From assembly GCF_003425665.1 (NCBI RefSeq), contig NZ_QQRQ01000003.1, positions 62,001 through 126,000 of the forward strand: a stretch of DNA of 64,000 nt. The letters are read 5' to 3'. Below are positions 43,774-52,119 of this stretch, piece after piece. Below the pieces are notes generated by a model that saw only the letters and a list, made by a program, of their open reading frames with translations, did no database searches and was not told the origin of the DNA. Positions within the stretch are counted from its first letter, which is position 1, and each line of letters opens with the position of its first letter. The DNA is from Evtepia gabavorous (GTDB taxonomy: Bacteria > Bacillota > Clostridia > Oscillospirales > Oscillospiraceae). The position numbers and the translations under genes were made by a program.

Positions 43774-44847
43774 ATGTCAGTAACAAAAGACGGCGACACC
43801 GGTCGCTGGATGTCCCAGATCCGCGTGACGGACTGGACGGGCAAGACCATCCACAAGAAGAAGCGTGGCTTTGCCACCAAGAAGGAAGCCCTTCAATGGG
43901 AACGGGACTTTATCAGCCAATCCACGGGCAGCCTCGGCATGACCTTCGGTGACTTCATCGCCCTGTATGTCAAGGATATGGAGCACCGCCTCAAGCCCTC
44001 CACCGTTGCCAGCAAGAAATGGCTGATTGACCTGAAGGTAACGCCTTTCTTTAAGAAAATCCCGCTGAACGAGATCAAGCCCACTCATGTGCGCCAATGG
44101 CAGAACTCCCTGACCAGCTATCGGGATGAAAATGGCAAGCCTTACGCCCAGACCTATCTCAAGTGCATCAACAACCAGCTCACGGCGATTTTCAACTACG
44201 CAGTCAAATACTATGGCTTGAAAGAAACCCCCTGCCACAAGGCGGGGAGCATGGGCAAGAAGAAAGCCGACGAGATGCTGTTCTGGACAAAGGACGAGTT
44301 CCAGACCTTTATCGAGAGCATGAAAGACCGGCCTGCCAGCTACACGGTATTTATGACCATGTACTACACGGGGATCCGGGAGGGAGAACTGCTGGCGCTC
44401 ACACCGTCGGACATCGACTTCGAGAAGAAGACCCTGACGGTGAACAAGAGCTATCAGCGCCTCGGCAGAGAGGATATTATCACCACTCCGAAAACGCCGA
44501 AAAGCATCCGCACTATCCCCATTCCCGACGGTCTTTGCACCTGTTTGCAGGAGTATATGTCCCATTGCTACGGACTGCAAAAGGACGACCGGCTCTTTCC
44601 CTATACCAAGAGCTTTCTGTATCACGAAATGGAGTATGGCTGCAAAGCATCAGGTGTGAAGCGGATTCGGGTGCATGATATTCGCCACAGCCACGCCAGC
44701 CTGCTGGTGGAGATGGGCTTCTCACCGCTGCTGATCGCGGAGCGGCTCGGACATGAAAAGGTGCAGACAACGATGGACACGTACAGCCACCTGTACCCCA
44801 ACAAGCAGGTGGAGGTAGCCAGACAGCTTGACGGCATCATGCCGTGA
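43774..44847 (+). CDS. int: Tyrosine recombinase (integrase) of element 3
   Basis: A 357-residue integrase with the AP2-like arm domain (GRWMSQIRVTDWTGKTIH), core-binding domain and catalytic residues: Arg in GIREGELL, HDIRHSH, GHEK and Tyr in MDTYSHLYP. It is more distant from the other two integrases. ATG 43774 follows GGGAAGGAGG. It ends 117 bases before the guaA attachment core and just left of the arm repeats, the normal place for an integrase beside its att site. It is the gene nearest to guaA. Confidence 0.93.
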   Translation: MSVTKDGDTGRWMSQIRVTDWTGKTIHKKKRGFATKKEALQWERDFISQSTGSLGMTFGDFIALYVKDMEHRLKPSTVASKKWLIDLKVTPFFKKIPLNEIKPTHVRQWQNSLTSYRDENGKPYAQTYLKCINNQLTAIFNYAVKYYGLKETPCHKAGSMGKKKADEMLFWTKDEFQTFIESMKDRPASYTVFMTMYYTGIREGELLALTPSDIDFEKKTLTVNKSYQRLGREDIITTPKTPKSIRTIPIPDGLCTCLQEYMSHCYGLQKDDRLFPYTKSFLYHEMEYGCKASGVKRIRVHDIRHSHASLLVEMGFSPLLIAERLGHEKVQTTMDTYSHLYPNKQVEVARQLDGIMP

Positions 44848-44874
44848 GCCTCTGGCTACAAAAATCGCTGCAAA

Positions 44875-44893
44875 TGTAGCCAATTTGTAGCCA
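44875..44893 (+). repeat. Right arm-type integrase repeats of element 3
   Basis: TGTAGCCA at 44875 and 44886, 11 bases apart, the first 89 bases before the core. An inverted GGCTACA lies at 44854. Confidence 0.7.
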
Positions 44894-44905
44894 CTAAAAA
44901 AGAAA

Positions 44906-44945
44906 AATCCTGAAAAACGCTGTATTACCAACGCTTTTCAGGATT
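44906..44945 (-). terminator. Terminator downstream of guaA, inside element 3
   Basis: AATCCTGAAAA (44906) pairs with TTTTCAGGATT (44935). On the minus strand a T-rich stretch follows, so it can end the guaA transcript. It lies on the element side of the attachment core, so the element supplies guaA with a new terminator; the T-rich right arm also suits the integrase transcript. Confidence 0.7.
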
Positions 44946-44962
44946 CCAAAAACACTAAATAT

Positions 44963-46513
44963 TTATTCCCACTCGATGGTTGCCGGGGGCTTGGATGTAA
45001 TATCGTATACAATCCGATTGACCCCAGGAACTTCATTTACAATGCGCGTGCTGATGCAGTCCAAAATATCGTAGGGGATACGGGCCCAGTCAGCGGTCAT
45101 AAAATCATCGGTCGTGACGGCGCGAAGGGCCAAGGTATGGTCATAAGTACGGCCATCGCCCATGACGCCCACAGAGCGGGTATTGGTGAGAACGGCGAAA
45201 AACTGACTAAGATTTTGGGCTTCCCGGGATTTAGAAAGCTCGTCTCGGAAGATGAAATCGGCCAGGCGAAGGATATCTGCTTTTTCCTTGGTGACATCTC
45301 CGATGATGCGGATGGCAAGACCTGGCCCGGGGAAGGGCTGACGACTGACTAAATATTCTGGGAGTCCCAGTTCTCTCCCCAGCTGACGGACTTCATCCTT
45401 AAAAAGCATACGCAACGGTTCGAGAATCTCTTTAAAATCTACATAGTCCGGCAGGCCACCGACATTGTGATGGCTCTTGATGGTGGCGGCTTCTCCCGTC
45501 CCGGATTCAATTACGTCGGGATAGATGGTGCCCTGTGCCAAAAAGTCTACGGCACCGATTTTTTTTGCCTCCTCTTCAAAGACCCGAATAAACTCTTCGC
45601 CAACGATTTTGCGTTTCTGTTCTGGTTCCTCTACACCTGTCAGTTTGCCCAGGAAACGGGTTTCTGCATTGACCCGGCGGAAGTGCAGGTTCCACTTGGA
45701 AAAGGCGGCCTCTACTTCGTCTCCTTCGTGCAGACGCAAAAGGCCGTGGTCTACAAAGACGCAGGTCAGCTGATTTCCCACTGCTTCTGCAAGCAGTGCG
45801 GCGGCAACAGAAGAGTCCACACCGCCGGAAAGAGCAAGCAGGACCTTGCCGCTGCCCACCTTTTTTCGGATGGCGGCAATGGCAGATTGGCAGAAATCGT
45901 GCATCGTCCAGTCGCCGTTGGCGTGACAGACAGAATAGAGAAAATTGCGGATCATTTCCATACCATATTCTGTGTGGTTGACCTCTGGATGATATTGTAC
46001 GCCGTAGAAGCCTCTCTGCATGTCAGCGATGGCGGCGTTGGGACACATTTTCGTATGGGCGGTCAAAGAAAAGCCGGAAGGAACCTGGGCCATATAATCC
46101 CCGTGGCTCATCCAGGAGATGCCCTCTGACGGGATTCCTTGGAAGAGGGGACAGGTAGTGTCGTAATAAGTGACTGTCTTTCCGTATTCCCGGGCTGTGT
46201 CTTCCTGGGCGGGGGAAACCTCACCGCCCAAGCTGTGGGCCATCAGCTGACATCCATAACAAATACCCAAGATGGGAACGCCCCAGGTGAAGATCTCAGG
46301 ATCCACATGGGGGGCGGTGTCCAGATAAACGCTGTTAGGCCCGCCAGTGAAGATAATGCCGATTGGTGCCATGGCTCTCAGCTCTTCCAAGGGGGTTGTA
46401 TAAGGTTTTACCTCGCAGTAGACGCCGCATTCCCGAACCCGGCGTGCAATGAGCTGGTTGTATTGCCCGCCAAAGTCCAAGACGAGGACAAGCTCGTGTT
46501 TCACAGGGACCAT
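44963..46513 (-). CDS. guaA: GMP synthase (glutamine-hydrolysing)
   Basis: A 516-residue enzyme that converts XMP to GMP. The N-terminal glutamine amidotransferase domain has the catalytic Cys in GICYGCQ (about residue 84) and the [10 protein letters not shown] segment; the ATP-pyrophosphatase domain has the P-loop [10 protein letters not shown] near 231; the dimerisation domain ends in [11 protein letters not shown]. The gene is intact although three elements have entered at its 3' end. Start: ATG 46513 is nearly adjacent to AAAGG; GTG 46504, eight bases after AAAGGA, is the better-spaced alternative. Confidence 0.97.
   Translation of the reverse strand: MVPVKHELVLVLDFGGQYNQLIARRVRECGVYCEVKPYTTPLEELRAMAPIGIIFTGGPNSVYLDTAPHVDPEIFTWGVPILGICYGCQLMAHSLGGEVSPAQEDTAREYGKTVTYYDTTCPLFQGIPSEGISWMSHGDYMAQVPSGFSLTAHTKMCPNAAIADMQRGFYGVQYHPEVNHTEYGMEMIRNFLYSVCHANGDWTMHDFCQSAIAAIRKKVGSGKVLLALSGGVDSSVAAALLAEAVGNQLTCVFVDHGLLRLHEGDEVEAAFSKWNLHFRRVNAETRFLGKLTGVEEPEQKRKIVGEEFIRVFEEEAKKIGAVDFLAQGTIYPDVIESGTGEAATIKSHHNVGGLPDYVDFKEILEPLRMLFKDEVRQLGRELGLPEYLVSRQPFPGPGLAIRIIGDVTKEKADILRLADFIFRDELSKSREAQNLSQFFAVLTNTRSVGVMGDGRTYDHTLALRAVTTDDFMTADWARIPYDILDCISTRIVNEVPGVNRIVYDITSKPPATIEWE
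44964..44974. other. Right attachment core (attR) in the 3' end of guaA
   Basis: TATTCCCACTC; on the minus strand it encodes the last codons and part of the stop of guaA (ending IEWE). The integration keeps the reading frame intact. Confidence 0.88.
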
Positions 46514-46669
46514 CCTTTCTCTTGCGTAAAATGATGATGTTTTATTGTACTGCGCGTCAGTAGGAATTACAAGTCCGGTTTGCCTGATCTCTGTATCTTT
46601 TGGTTACATATTTTGTAAATGATAGGGCATGCTATGGCAAAGAATGGGACGATCAAAGGGGGAGAAGGC

Positions 46670-47350
46670 ATGATTACTGCTGTGGTCCGGACAATTATTT
46701 TATATCTGCTGATTATCCTTGGAATCCGCCTCATGGGGAAACGGCAGATCGGGGAGTTGGAGCCCTCCGAACTGGTGCTTTCCCTGATTATTGCGGACCT
46801 GGCGGCGGTTCCTATGCAGGACTTTGGAATTCCCTTGATTATGGGGATTATTCCGATTTTAACTTTGTTGTGCTTGTCCGCGATCCTGTCTGTGCTGACG
46901 GTGAAGAGCATCCGGTTTCGGGCACTCTTATGCAGCAGACCCAGCATCGTGATCCAGGACGGGAAGATTTTAACCCGGGAAATGGTGAAGAACCGCTTCA
47001 CTGTGGATGAATTGATGGAAGAGCTTCGCATGGCAGGGGTTACGGACCTCTCCACGGTGAAGTATGCCGTGCTGGAGACCACGGGCCGCATTTCTGTGTT
47101 GCCTTACGCTGAGCATCAGCCGGTCACGGTCAGAGACATGGGGCTGAAGGTGAAGGAAGCCGGACTGCCGGTGATTGTGGTCAGCGATGGCCGGGTACTC
47201 TCCCACAACTTAAAAACCAGGAATCTGTCTATGCGGTGGGTGAAGGAGCAGATGGGAAGCCGGGGCGTTCAGGACATCCGCCAGGTGTTTCTGATGACCG
47301 TGGACGAAGCCGACAATGTATATTTTGTCAAGAAGGAGGAGAAAACTTGA
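46670..47350 (+). CDS. DUF421 (YetF-like) membrane protein
   Basis: A 226-residue protein with three N-terminal spans (about 1-75) and a cytoplasmic two-part domain containing KPSIVIQDGKI-like RPSIVIQDGKI, NRFTVDELMEELR and TVKYAVLETTGRISV, all typical of DUF421/YetF proteins. Their role is poorly known; spore-envelope and membrane stress links are proposed in bacilli. ATG 46670 follows GGGGGAGAA; the frame open to 46619 lacks a ribosome site. The gene overlaps the DUF4363 gene by four bases. Confidence 0.88.
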   Translation: MITAVVRTIILYLLIILGIRLMGKRQIGELEPSELVLSLIIADLAAVPMQDFGIPLIMGIIPILTLLCLSAILSVLTVKSIRFRALLCSRPSIVIQDGKILTREMVKNRFTVDELMEELRMAGVTDLSTVKYAVLETTGRISVLPYAEHQPVTVRDMGLKVKEAGLPVIVVSDGRVLSHNLKTRNLSMRWVKEQMGSRGVQDIRQVFLMTVDEADNVYFVKKEEKT

Positions 47351-47727
47351 GGCAGCTTTGGATTTCTGTGGCGATCTTAGCTGGTATGGTGCTCCTTCTG
47401 TCCTGGAACATGGTCCATGTGCATCAGCTGACGGAACCCATGCGGGAAGACCTGTCCCAAGCGGTTGCAGCGGCGCGGGAGGAGGACTGGCAGAAGGCAG
47501 AGGCACTGACCCAAAAGGCACAGGAGCATTGGCAGAGTAATGTGTCATATCTTCGGTTTGTACAGTTTCATGAGGAGATTGATGAGGTTACTGTACTGCT
47601 GAAGGAGGCAAAAGGATTCTTATGGGATCGGGAAGTGGGCGAGTACACGGCAATGAGTGTCCGGATCTGTGGCAAGCTGGAGGCAATGTGTGGGCTGGAA
47701 ACAATATCCGCCGGAAATCTTTTCTAA
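47347..47727 (+). CDS. DUF4363 family protein
   Basis: A 126-residue protein with an N-terminal membrane anchor (about 4-22) and an external helical domain (LTEPMREDLSQAV, WQKAEALTQKAQEHW, HEEIDEVTVLLKEAK). DUF4363 genes regularly follow DUF421 genes in clostridia, as here. The start is TTG 47347, which overlaps the previous TGA, with AAGGAGGAG just upstream. Function unknown. The pair is probably a small membrane complex, inferred from conserved linkage and overlap. Confidence 0.82.
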   Translation: MRQLWISVAILAGMVLLLSWNMVHVHQLTEPMREDLSQAVAAAREEDWQKAEALTQKAQEHWQSNVSYLRFVQFHEEIDEVTVLLKEAKGFLWDREVGEYTAMSVRICGKLEAMCGLETISAGNLF

Positions 47728-47729
47728 TG

Positions 47730-47775
47730 TGAATGAAAATAATTCATTGACAAGGAGCGGAATGCGGTGTATCCT
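47730..47775 (+). promoter_or_regulatory. Promoter and TetR operator
   Basis: TTGACA (47747) and TATCCT (47770) are 17 bases apart. Overlapping the -35 box is a palindrome, TGAATGAA at 47730 and TTCATTGA at 47743 with a five-base centre. The same half-sites recur before the MATE gene. Confidence 0.65.
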
Positions 47776-47804
47776 TAGCAGGAGCTCAAAAAGGAGGGAT
47801 TCCC

Positions 47805-48377
47805 ATGTCGCGGATTACAAAGGATCCCACAGAACGCCGGCAAGAAATTTTAGATACGGCCCTGAAACTTTTTTGGGAAAAGGGCTATGAAAAAACCTCG
47901 ATGACCGAGATTGCCCAGGCCATGCAGGTGGCACAGGGACTGTGTTACCGCTATTTTCCATCCAAAGAGGCGTTGTTTCAGACAGCTGTTGATCAATATG
48001 CCCAGCGGCAAGTGGATCAGATCGCCAGCGTATTGAGAAAACCAGGTCTGACACTGGTCCAAGTGGTGGAACAAATGCCGACCTTTCTGGAAACCGAGGC
48101 GGAGGACAGTGCCATTGCCAAGCTCTGCCATGGGCCGGAGAGCGAAAAGCTCCATGGGCCGCTCTCCATGGCGATATGTGCCAAACTTCAGCCGTTGGTG
48201 CAACAGTTGTTGGAGAAGGCCAATGAGCGGGGAGAGGTCCAGATTGCAGACCCGGAGACGGCCGCCTCTTTTTGTGTCTATGGACAGTTGGGCATTCTAT
48301 GGAATCAAACGCTCAGTGGAGAGGAGAGAGTACGCCGCGTCAAGGCATTTTTAATCCATCTGCTGACTACATTTTAA
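47805..48377 (+). CDS. TetR-family repressor
   Basis: A 190-residue regulator. The N-terminal helix-turn-helix has RQEILDTALKLFWEKGYEKT and IAQAMQVAQGLCYRYFPSKE, the standard TetR pattern; the C-terminal domain would bind a ligand. ATG 47805 follows AAGGAGGG. It lies 79 bases upstream of a MATE exporter on the same strand, and matching palindromes before both genes point to joint control. The ligand is likely an exported drug or metabolite. Confidence 0.92.
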   Translation: MSRITKDPTERRQEILDTALKLFWEKGYEKTSMTEIAQAMQVAQGLCYRYFPSKEALFQTAVDQYAQRQVDQIASVLRKPGLTLVQVVEQMPTFLETEAEDSAIAKLCHGPESEKLHGPLSMAICAKLQPLVQQLLEKANERGEVQIADPETAASFCVYGQLGILWNQTLSGEERVRRVKAFLIHLLTTF

Positions 48378-48424
48378 GCAAAGACCCTGCTCTTTTTGGG
48401 CTGGGACTCTTTTCGGCAAGTAAA

Positions 48425-48441
48425 TGAATGAAATTCATTCA
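48425..48441 (+). promoter_or_regulatory. Operator-like palindrome before the MATE gene
   Basis: TGAATGAA and TTCATTCA are perfect inverted arms around one central base, 15 bases before the start codon. It is placed to block translation-start-proximal transcription when bound by the TetR protein. Confidence 0.6.
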
Positions 48442-48456
48442 AAAAAGGAGAAAAAT

Positions 48457-49776
48457 ATGAGTAAAAATTTTGATATCATCCATGGCAATCCCAGCCAGTG
48501 CTTGTTTGCCATGGTGCTGCCGATGATGGCGGCGATGTTTTTGAACATGGCCTATAATTTGGTGGACAGTCTATGGATTGGAAACCTGCTGGGAGAGTCT
48601 GCCTACGCGGCGCTGACAGCGGCGACCCCAATCCTTTTGCTGCTCAATTCCATCGCAATGGGGGCGACCAACGGGGTTGCTATTTTGCTCTCTCAGGCCA
48701 TTGGGGCGGGGGAGACACGACGAACCCGAACCATCCTGTTTACTTCATTTATTTTAAGTATTGTGTTTTCTCTTGGGATGACAGGATTATTGGAGGGAAT
48801 GGTATCCCCTTTGCTTCGGTTTCTTCAAGTTCCATCGGAGCTGTATGAAATGACTTGTCTCTACCTGAGGATTTATTTGATTGGGTATGGGGCGGTTTAT
48901 CTCTATTGTTATTTTGCCGCTGTGCTGCGCAGCTTTGGGGATACGGTGTTCCAGATGCTGGCCATGCTGGTATGTACTGTACTCAACGGCGCGTTAGACC
49001 CGCTGTTGATTCACGGATTTGGATTGCAGGGCGCGGCAGCGGCGACGGTTTTGTCTCAGGGAATTTGTTTGGGGTTTATGGTGTGTTATCTGAGAAAGAA
49101 AGCCTTGTTTTCTTTCCATGCTGCTGATTGGTCCGGGAAGGAGCTTGGCACCATTTGCTTAAAAAGCCTTCCAGCGGCGTTTCAGCAAAGTATTCCTGCC
49201 ATCAGCACCAGTGTGCTTACTGCGATAGTCAGCGGTTTTGGGGTGACCGCCCTGGCGGCGTATGGCGTGGCTGGGAAGCTGGAGCTTCTTCTCTTCTATC
49301 CAGCGATGTCCTTTCAAATGGTTTTGACAACGATTGTGGGTCAGTGTATAGGGGCCGGACGCCGTGATCGCGCGTGGGTATACTGTAAAACGGCTTTGCT
49401 TTGGGGCGGAGGTCTGTTGATCATTCTCTCCTGCGGTGTTGTGGGACTGGCTCATCCTTTGTCTGAACTGTTTGTAGACAGTAAGGCTGTGGCGGAAGTG
49501 GTGGCCGGATATTTCCAGGTGGTCAGTGTGGGATATCTGTTCAATATGGAAACCAACTGTTTTCTGGGGGCAGTCAATGGGATGGGTCATCCAGGACACA
49601 GCATGCTTTGCATGGTACTGTACTACTTAATCATTCGGATTCCGTTGGCCTGTCTGCTCTCCTCTGCCGGGCTAAATGGGATATGGGCTGCTGTTTTGTG
49701 TAGCCATGTGGCAGCGGTGGTAACGGCGTGCCTGCTTGCCAGGGGATTGGCCTCCAGAAAGAAAAGCCCCATATAA
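48457..49776 (+). CDS. MATE-family multidrug/toxin efflux protein
   Basis: A 439-residue membrane protein with about twelve spans, the MATE transporter layout of two similar halves. Typical segments include MAYNLVDSLWIGNLLGE and GATNGVAILLSQAIGAGE in the first half, and AISTSVLTAIVSGFGV and TTIVGQCIGAGRRD in the second. It exports drugs or metabolites using a Na+ or H+ gradient. I chose ATG 48457 behind AAAAGGAG; the ATG at 48424 lies within the operator palindrome. Regulated by the TetR gene upstream. Confidence 0.93.
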   Translation: MSKNFDIIHGNPSQCLFAMVLPMMAAMFLNMAYNLVDSLWIGNLLGESAYAALTAATPILLLLNSIAMGATNGVAILLSQAIGAGETRRTRTILFTSFILSIVFSLGMTGLLEGMVSPLLRFLQVPSELYEMTCLYLRIYLIGYGAVYLYCYFAAVLRSFGDTVFQMLAMLVCTVLNGALDPLLIHGFGLQGAAAATVLSQGICLGFMVCYLRKKALFSFHAADWSGKELGTICLKSLPAAFQQSIPAISTSVLTAIVSGFGVTALAAYGVAGKLELLLFYPAMSFQMVLTTIVGQCIGAGRRDRAWVYCKTALLWGGGLLIILSCGVVGLAHPLSELFVDSKAVAEVVAGYFQVVSVGYLFNMETNCFLGAVNGMGHPGHSMLCMVLYYLIIRIPLACLLSSAGLNGIWAAVLCSHVAAVVTACLLARGLASRKKSPI

Positions 49777-49949
49777 TCCGTCTTTCGCAGCAAAAAAGCT
49801 GCGAGGGATGCCGACAAAGCGGACATGGTCAGATAGGTAGACAAAGAGAACAGACCGCTGCCGCCCATGGTGGATACACATTCTGTAAAGGAAGGCTGAG
49901 AACGGATGATGAGACAGAACGATAGGAACATTCAGTGGGACACTTCTCC

Positions 49950-50474
49950 TTACATGGCGCGGCAGACTTTACAGTCCGCGCATCCATTGCAAATGGGCTT
50001 GGAAGCGCAGGGAGATGGGCCCCAGGAGAGGCGTGCAGAAGACGCCCTTGTGACGGAAGGGGAGGGAGAGCAGAAAGGGAATCCGTTCCTCTGCTCGGAT
50101 TTGGTTCTCACAAGCCACGTGAAAAAATACGTTTTCCCAACCGTTGCCCCAGTCTTCCGGCAGACAGGCGGATACTCTTTGGGGACGCTTGGTTAGGAGG
50201 AAAAAGATGACATCTGGTCGCATGCGAATCATATCCCAGGCATCATCCCGCCATGGGTCTGCTTCCGGTAAGAAAAAATCGGAGGTCATGCACACCCAGA
50301 GCATTTCACCACGCCTAATTTTGTATTGGCCCCGCCGGTCTTTTTGGAGCGGGTAGGAATTTTTGTCCGGTAGATATCTGCGCCGCTCCGGCCGCTTTTC
50401 TGGTCCATGGAGCAGTACCGGCACCCTTCGCTGTACTTATGACAGCCGTGCCAAGGATTCCAAATGTCATGCAT
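49950..50474 (-). pseudogene. Decayed DUF5131 (phage Gp37-like) gene
   Basis: The N-terminus (WNPWHGCHKYSEGCRYC) and middle (DFFLPEADPWRDDAWD, FFLLTKRPQRV, HKGVFCTPLLGPISL) match DUF5131 proteins, but in two different frames. The shift lies at a run of five T (50360-50364, plus strand); one more base would restore the frame. After about 50000 the usual last 90 or so residues are missing, and only the C-terminal ICNGCADCKVC remains, in another frame, ending at 49950. Both a frameshift and an internal deletion mark it as dead. It overlaps the start of rarA-side DNA by eight bases. Confidence 0.8.
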
Positions 50475-51789
50475 GCCGATTTTCGTGTTTCCAATCTTTG
50501 ATCTGTTCCAGGCGAGCTTTCCACTTGGCCTCTTGCCCCTGGTCTGTGGGCTGATAGTAGACCCGGTTCACCAGAGTGTCTGGGAGACATTGTAGGGTGG
50601 TGAGCTTGTCCGGGGTATCATGGGCGTATTGATAGCCTTTGCCGTAGTTTAAGTCCTTCATCAATTTGGTGACCCCGTTTCGGAGTGCTAGGGGGACAGG
50701 CTCCGTCAACTGGGTCAGGGCGTCTTGTTTGGCACGTTCATAGGCCAGGTACAGGGCGTTTGATTTGGGTGCCAGGGAGAGGTAAACCGCAGCTTGGGTC
50801 AGGAAAACAGAGCACTCAGGCATTCCAATGAAATGGCAGGCCTGATAGGCAGCCACAGCGATTTCCAAGGCACGGGCGTCGGCCAGTCCGATATCTTCGC
50901 TGGCAAACCGGGTCAGGCGTCGGGCGACGTAAAGGGGGTCTTCTCCTGCTTCCAGCATCCGGGCCAGCCAGTAAACTGCGGCATCCGGGTCAGAATTTCG
51001 CATGGATTTGTGCAGGGCGGAGATCAGATTGTAGTGTTCCTCTCCATTTTTGTCGTAGAGAAGGGACTTTTGGGCGGTGCACTGTTCCAGGGTCTCTCTG
51101 GTTACTGTAATGGTATTGTCGGAGACCGCTCCGTTGAGGACCACCATTTCCAGGGTGGATAGGGCGATTCGCGCGTCGCCATTGGCAAAACGGGCAATGT
51201 GCTCCAGCATGTCCGGCTCGATGAGGATATGCTGAGCCCCAAAGCCGCGGGGGTCCTGCAGGGCCCGGTTCAGCAGATGGACAAGCTCTTCTGAGGTTAA
51301 AGCGTGGAGCACGAAGACCTTGCACCGGGAGAGCAGAGCGCCGTTGACTTCAAAGGAGGGATTTTCCGTGGTAGCCCCGATAAGCAGAATACTTCCCTTT
51401 TCTACAAAGGGAAGGAATGCGTCTTGCTGCGCTTTGTTAAACCGGTGAATTTCATCTACAAATACAATGGTGCGGGTTCCGAATCTTCGGTTGCTCTCCG
51501 CCTGCTGCATAATGGCGCGGATCTCCTTAATCCCGCCGGTAACAGCCGAGAATGCAATGAACTCTGCTTTGGTGGCATGGGCAATCACTTGGGCTAAAGT
51601 GGTTTTTCCCACACCGGGCGGCCCCCAGAAGATCATAGAGGCAAGCTGATCCGTTTCAATCAGCCGGCGGAGGAGCTTGCCTTCCCCCAAGAGATGGGTT
51701 TGCCCGACGTATTCTTCTAAACACTGAGGGCGGAGTCGGGCAGCCAGGGGACGAGGGGGCTCTTGCCCGAATAAGGTATTTTGTTCCAT
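50467..51789 (-). CDS. rarA: Replication-associated recombination protein RarA/MgsA
   Basis: A 440-residue AAA+ ATPase that acts at stalled replication forks. The AAA core has Walker A GPPGVGKTTLA near residue 57, FVDEIHRFNKAQQD near 110 and sensor ATTENPSFEVN near 140; the C-terminal helical domain contains SDPDAAVYWLARMLEAGEDP and the typical YAHDTPD tail region. The length is normal. The ATG at 51789 has only a weak upstream site (AGCAGGA). It stands alone, with the DUF5131 remnant after it. Confidence 0.95.
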   Translation of the reverse strand: MEQNTLFGQEPPRPLAARLRPQCLEEYVGQTHLLGEGKLLRRLIETDQLASMIFWGPPGVGKTTLAQVIAHATKAEFIAFSAVTGGIKEIRAIMQQAESNRRFGTRTIVFVDEIHRFNKAQQDAFLPFVEKGSILLIGATTENPSFEVNGALLSRCKVFVLHALTSEELVHLLNRALQDPRGFGAQHILIEPDMLEHIARFANGDARIALSTLEMVVLNGAVSDNTITVTRETLEQCTAQKSLLYDKNGEEHYNLISALHKSMRNSDPDAAVYWLARMLEAGEDPLYVARRLTRFASEDIGLADARALEIAVAAYQACHFIGMPECSVFLTQAAVYLSLAPKSNALYLAYERAKQDALTQLTEPVPLALRNGVTKLMKDLNYGKGYQYAHDTPDKLTTLQCLPDTLVNRVYYQPTDQGQEAKWKARLEQIKDWKHENRHA

Positions 51790-52054
51790 GGTGGGTCCTG
51801 CTTTCTGCTTGCGCTTGGTATTTGTTTATGGTATCACAGAGTTTGAGAAGCTTCAATAGAACGGGCTTTCTTTTGTCGCTGATCCAGTCCAGGAAAGGGG
51901 ATTCCATGGTTTTTGCGGGCTGGCATGGGACCGGAGGGAAGGGAAAGAGAGGAAGAACGAGAAATTTGACGGAAAAGGTATGGGAAAGGGGCAAAAAAAT
52001 CTGCGAACAAACGAAAAAAAATTTTCTCTCAGTTCTCCCGTTTTTTGCAGAGTG

Positions 52055-52063
52055 TGCTATAAT
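52055..52063 (+). promoter_or_regulatory. Extended -10 promoter of purC
   Basis: TGCTATAAT, the same element as before kdp and the two-component genes at 37260. The transcript would start near 52070, leaving a leader of about 50 bases, too short for a purine riboswitch. The rest of 51790-52119 shows no gene. Confidence 0.6.
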
Positions 52064-52119
52064 AACGGAGAAATGGTCGTGTAACACCGAGATACTTTTA
52101 GTAGGGAGGACAAGGAAAT

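Larger units (their letters stand above)
33371..44974. mobile_element. Integrative element 3 (methionine-sulfoxide repair cargo, MOBV relaxase)
   Basis: About 11.6 kb between the mismatched core at 33371 and the guaA site at 44964. Cargo is an msrAB/tlpA/polyferredoxin/CXXC operon with a two-component system. Core genes are a MOBV relaxase, a broken small gene, iterons, repA, xis, a repressor and an integrase. Unlike elements 1 and 2, the integrase is on the plus strand behind the repressor, and the ribbon-helix-helix gene is missing. Arm repeats of type TGTAGCCA lie at both ends. Confidence 0.83.

Noticed and set aside
5575-44974. CRISPR array suggested by repeated short sequences
   Set aside because: The repeats are four widely spaced core sites and local pairs of arm sites, with no repeat-spacer pattern and no cas genes.
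44963-46513. guaA disrupted by integration
   Set aside because: The reading frame ends normally with IEWE and a stop inside the core repeat, so the integration restores the gene.
52064-52119. Purine riboswitch before purC
   Set aside because: The leader is about 50 bases and lacks the expected conserved junctions and terminator.
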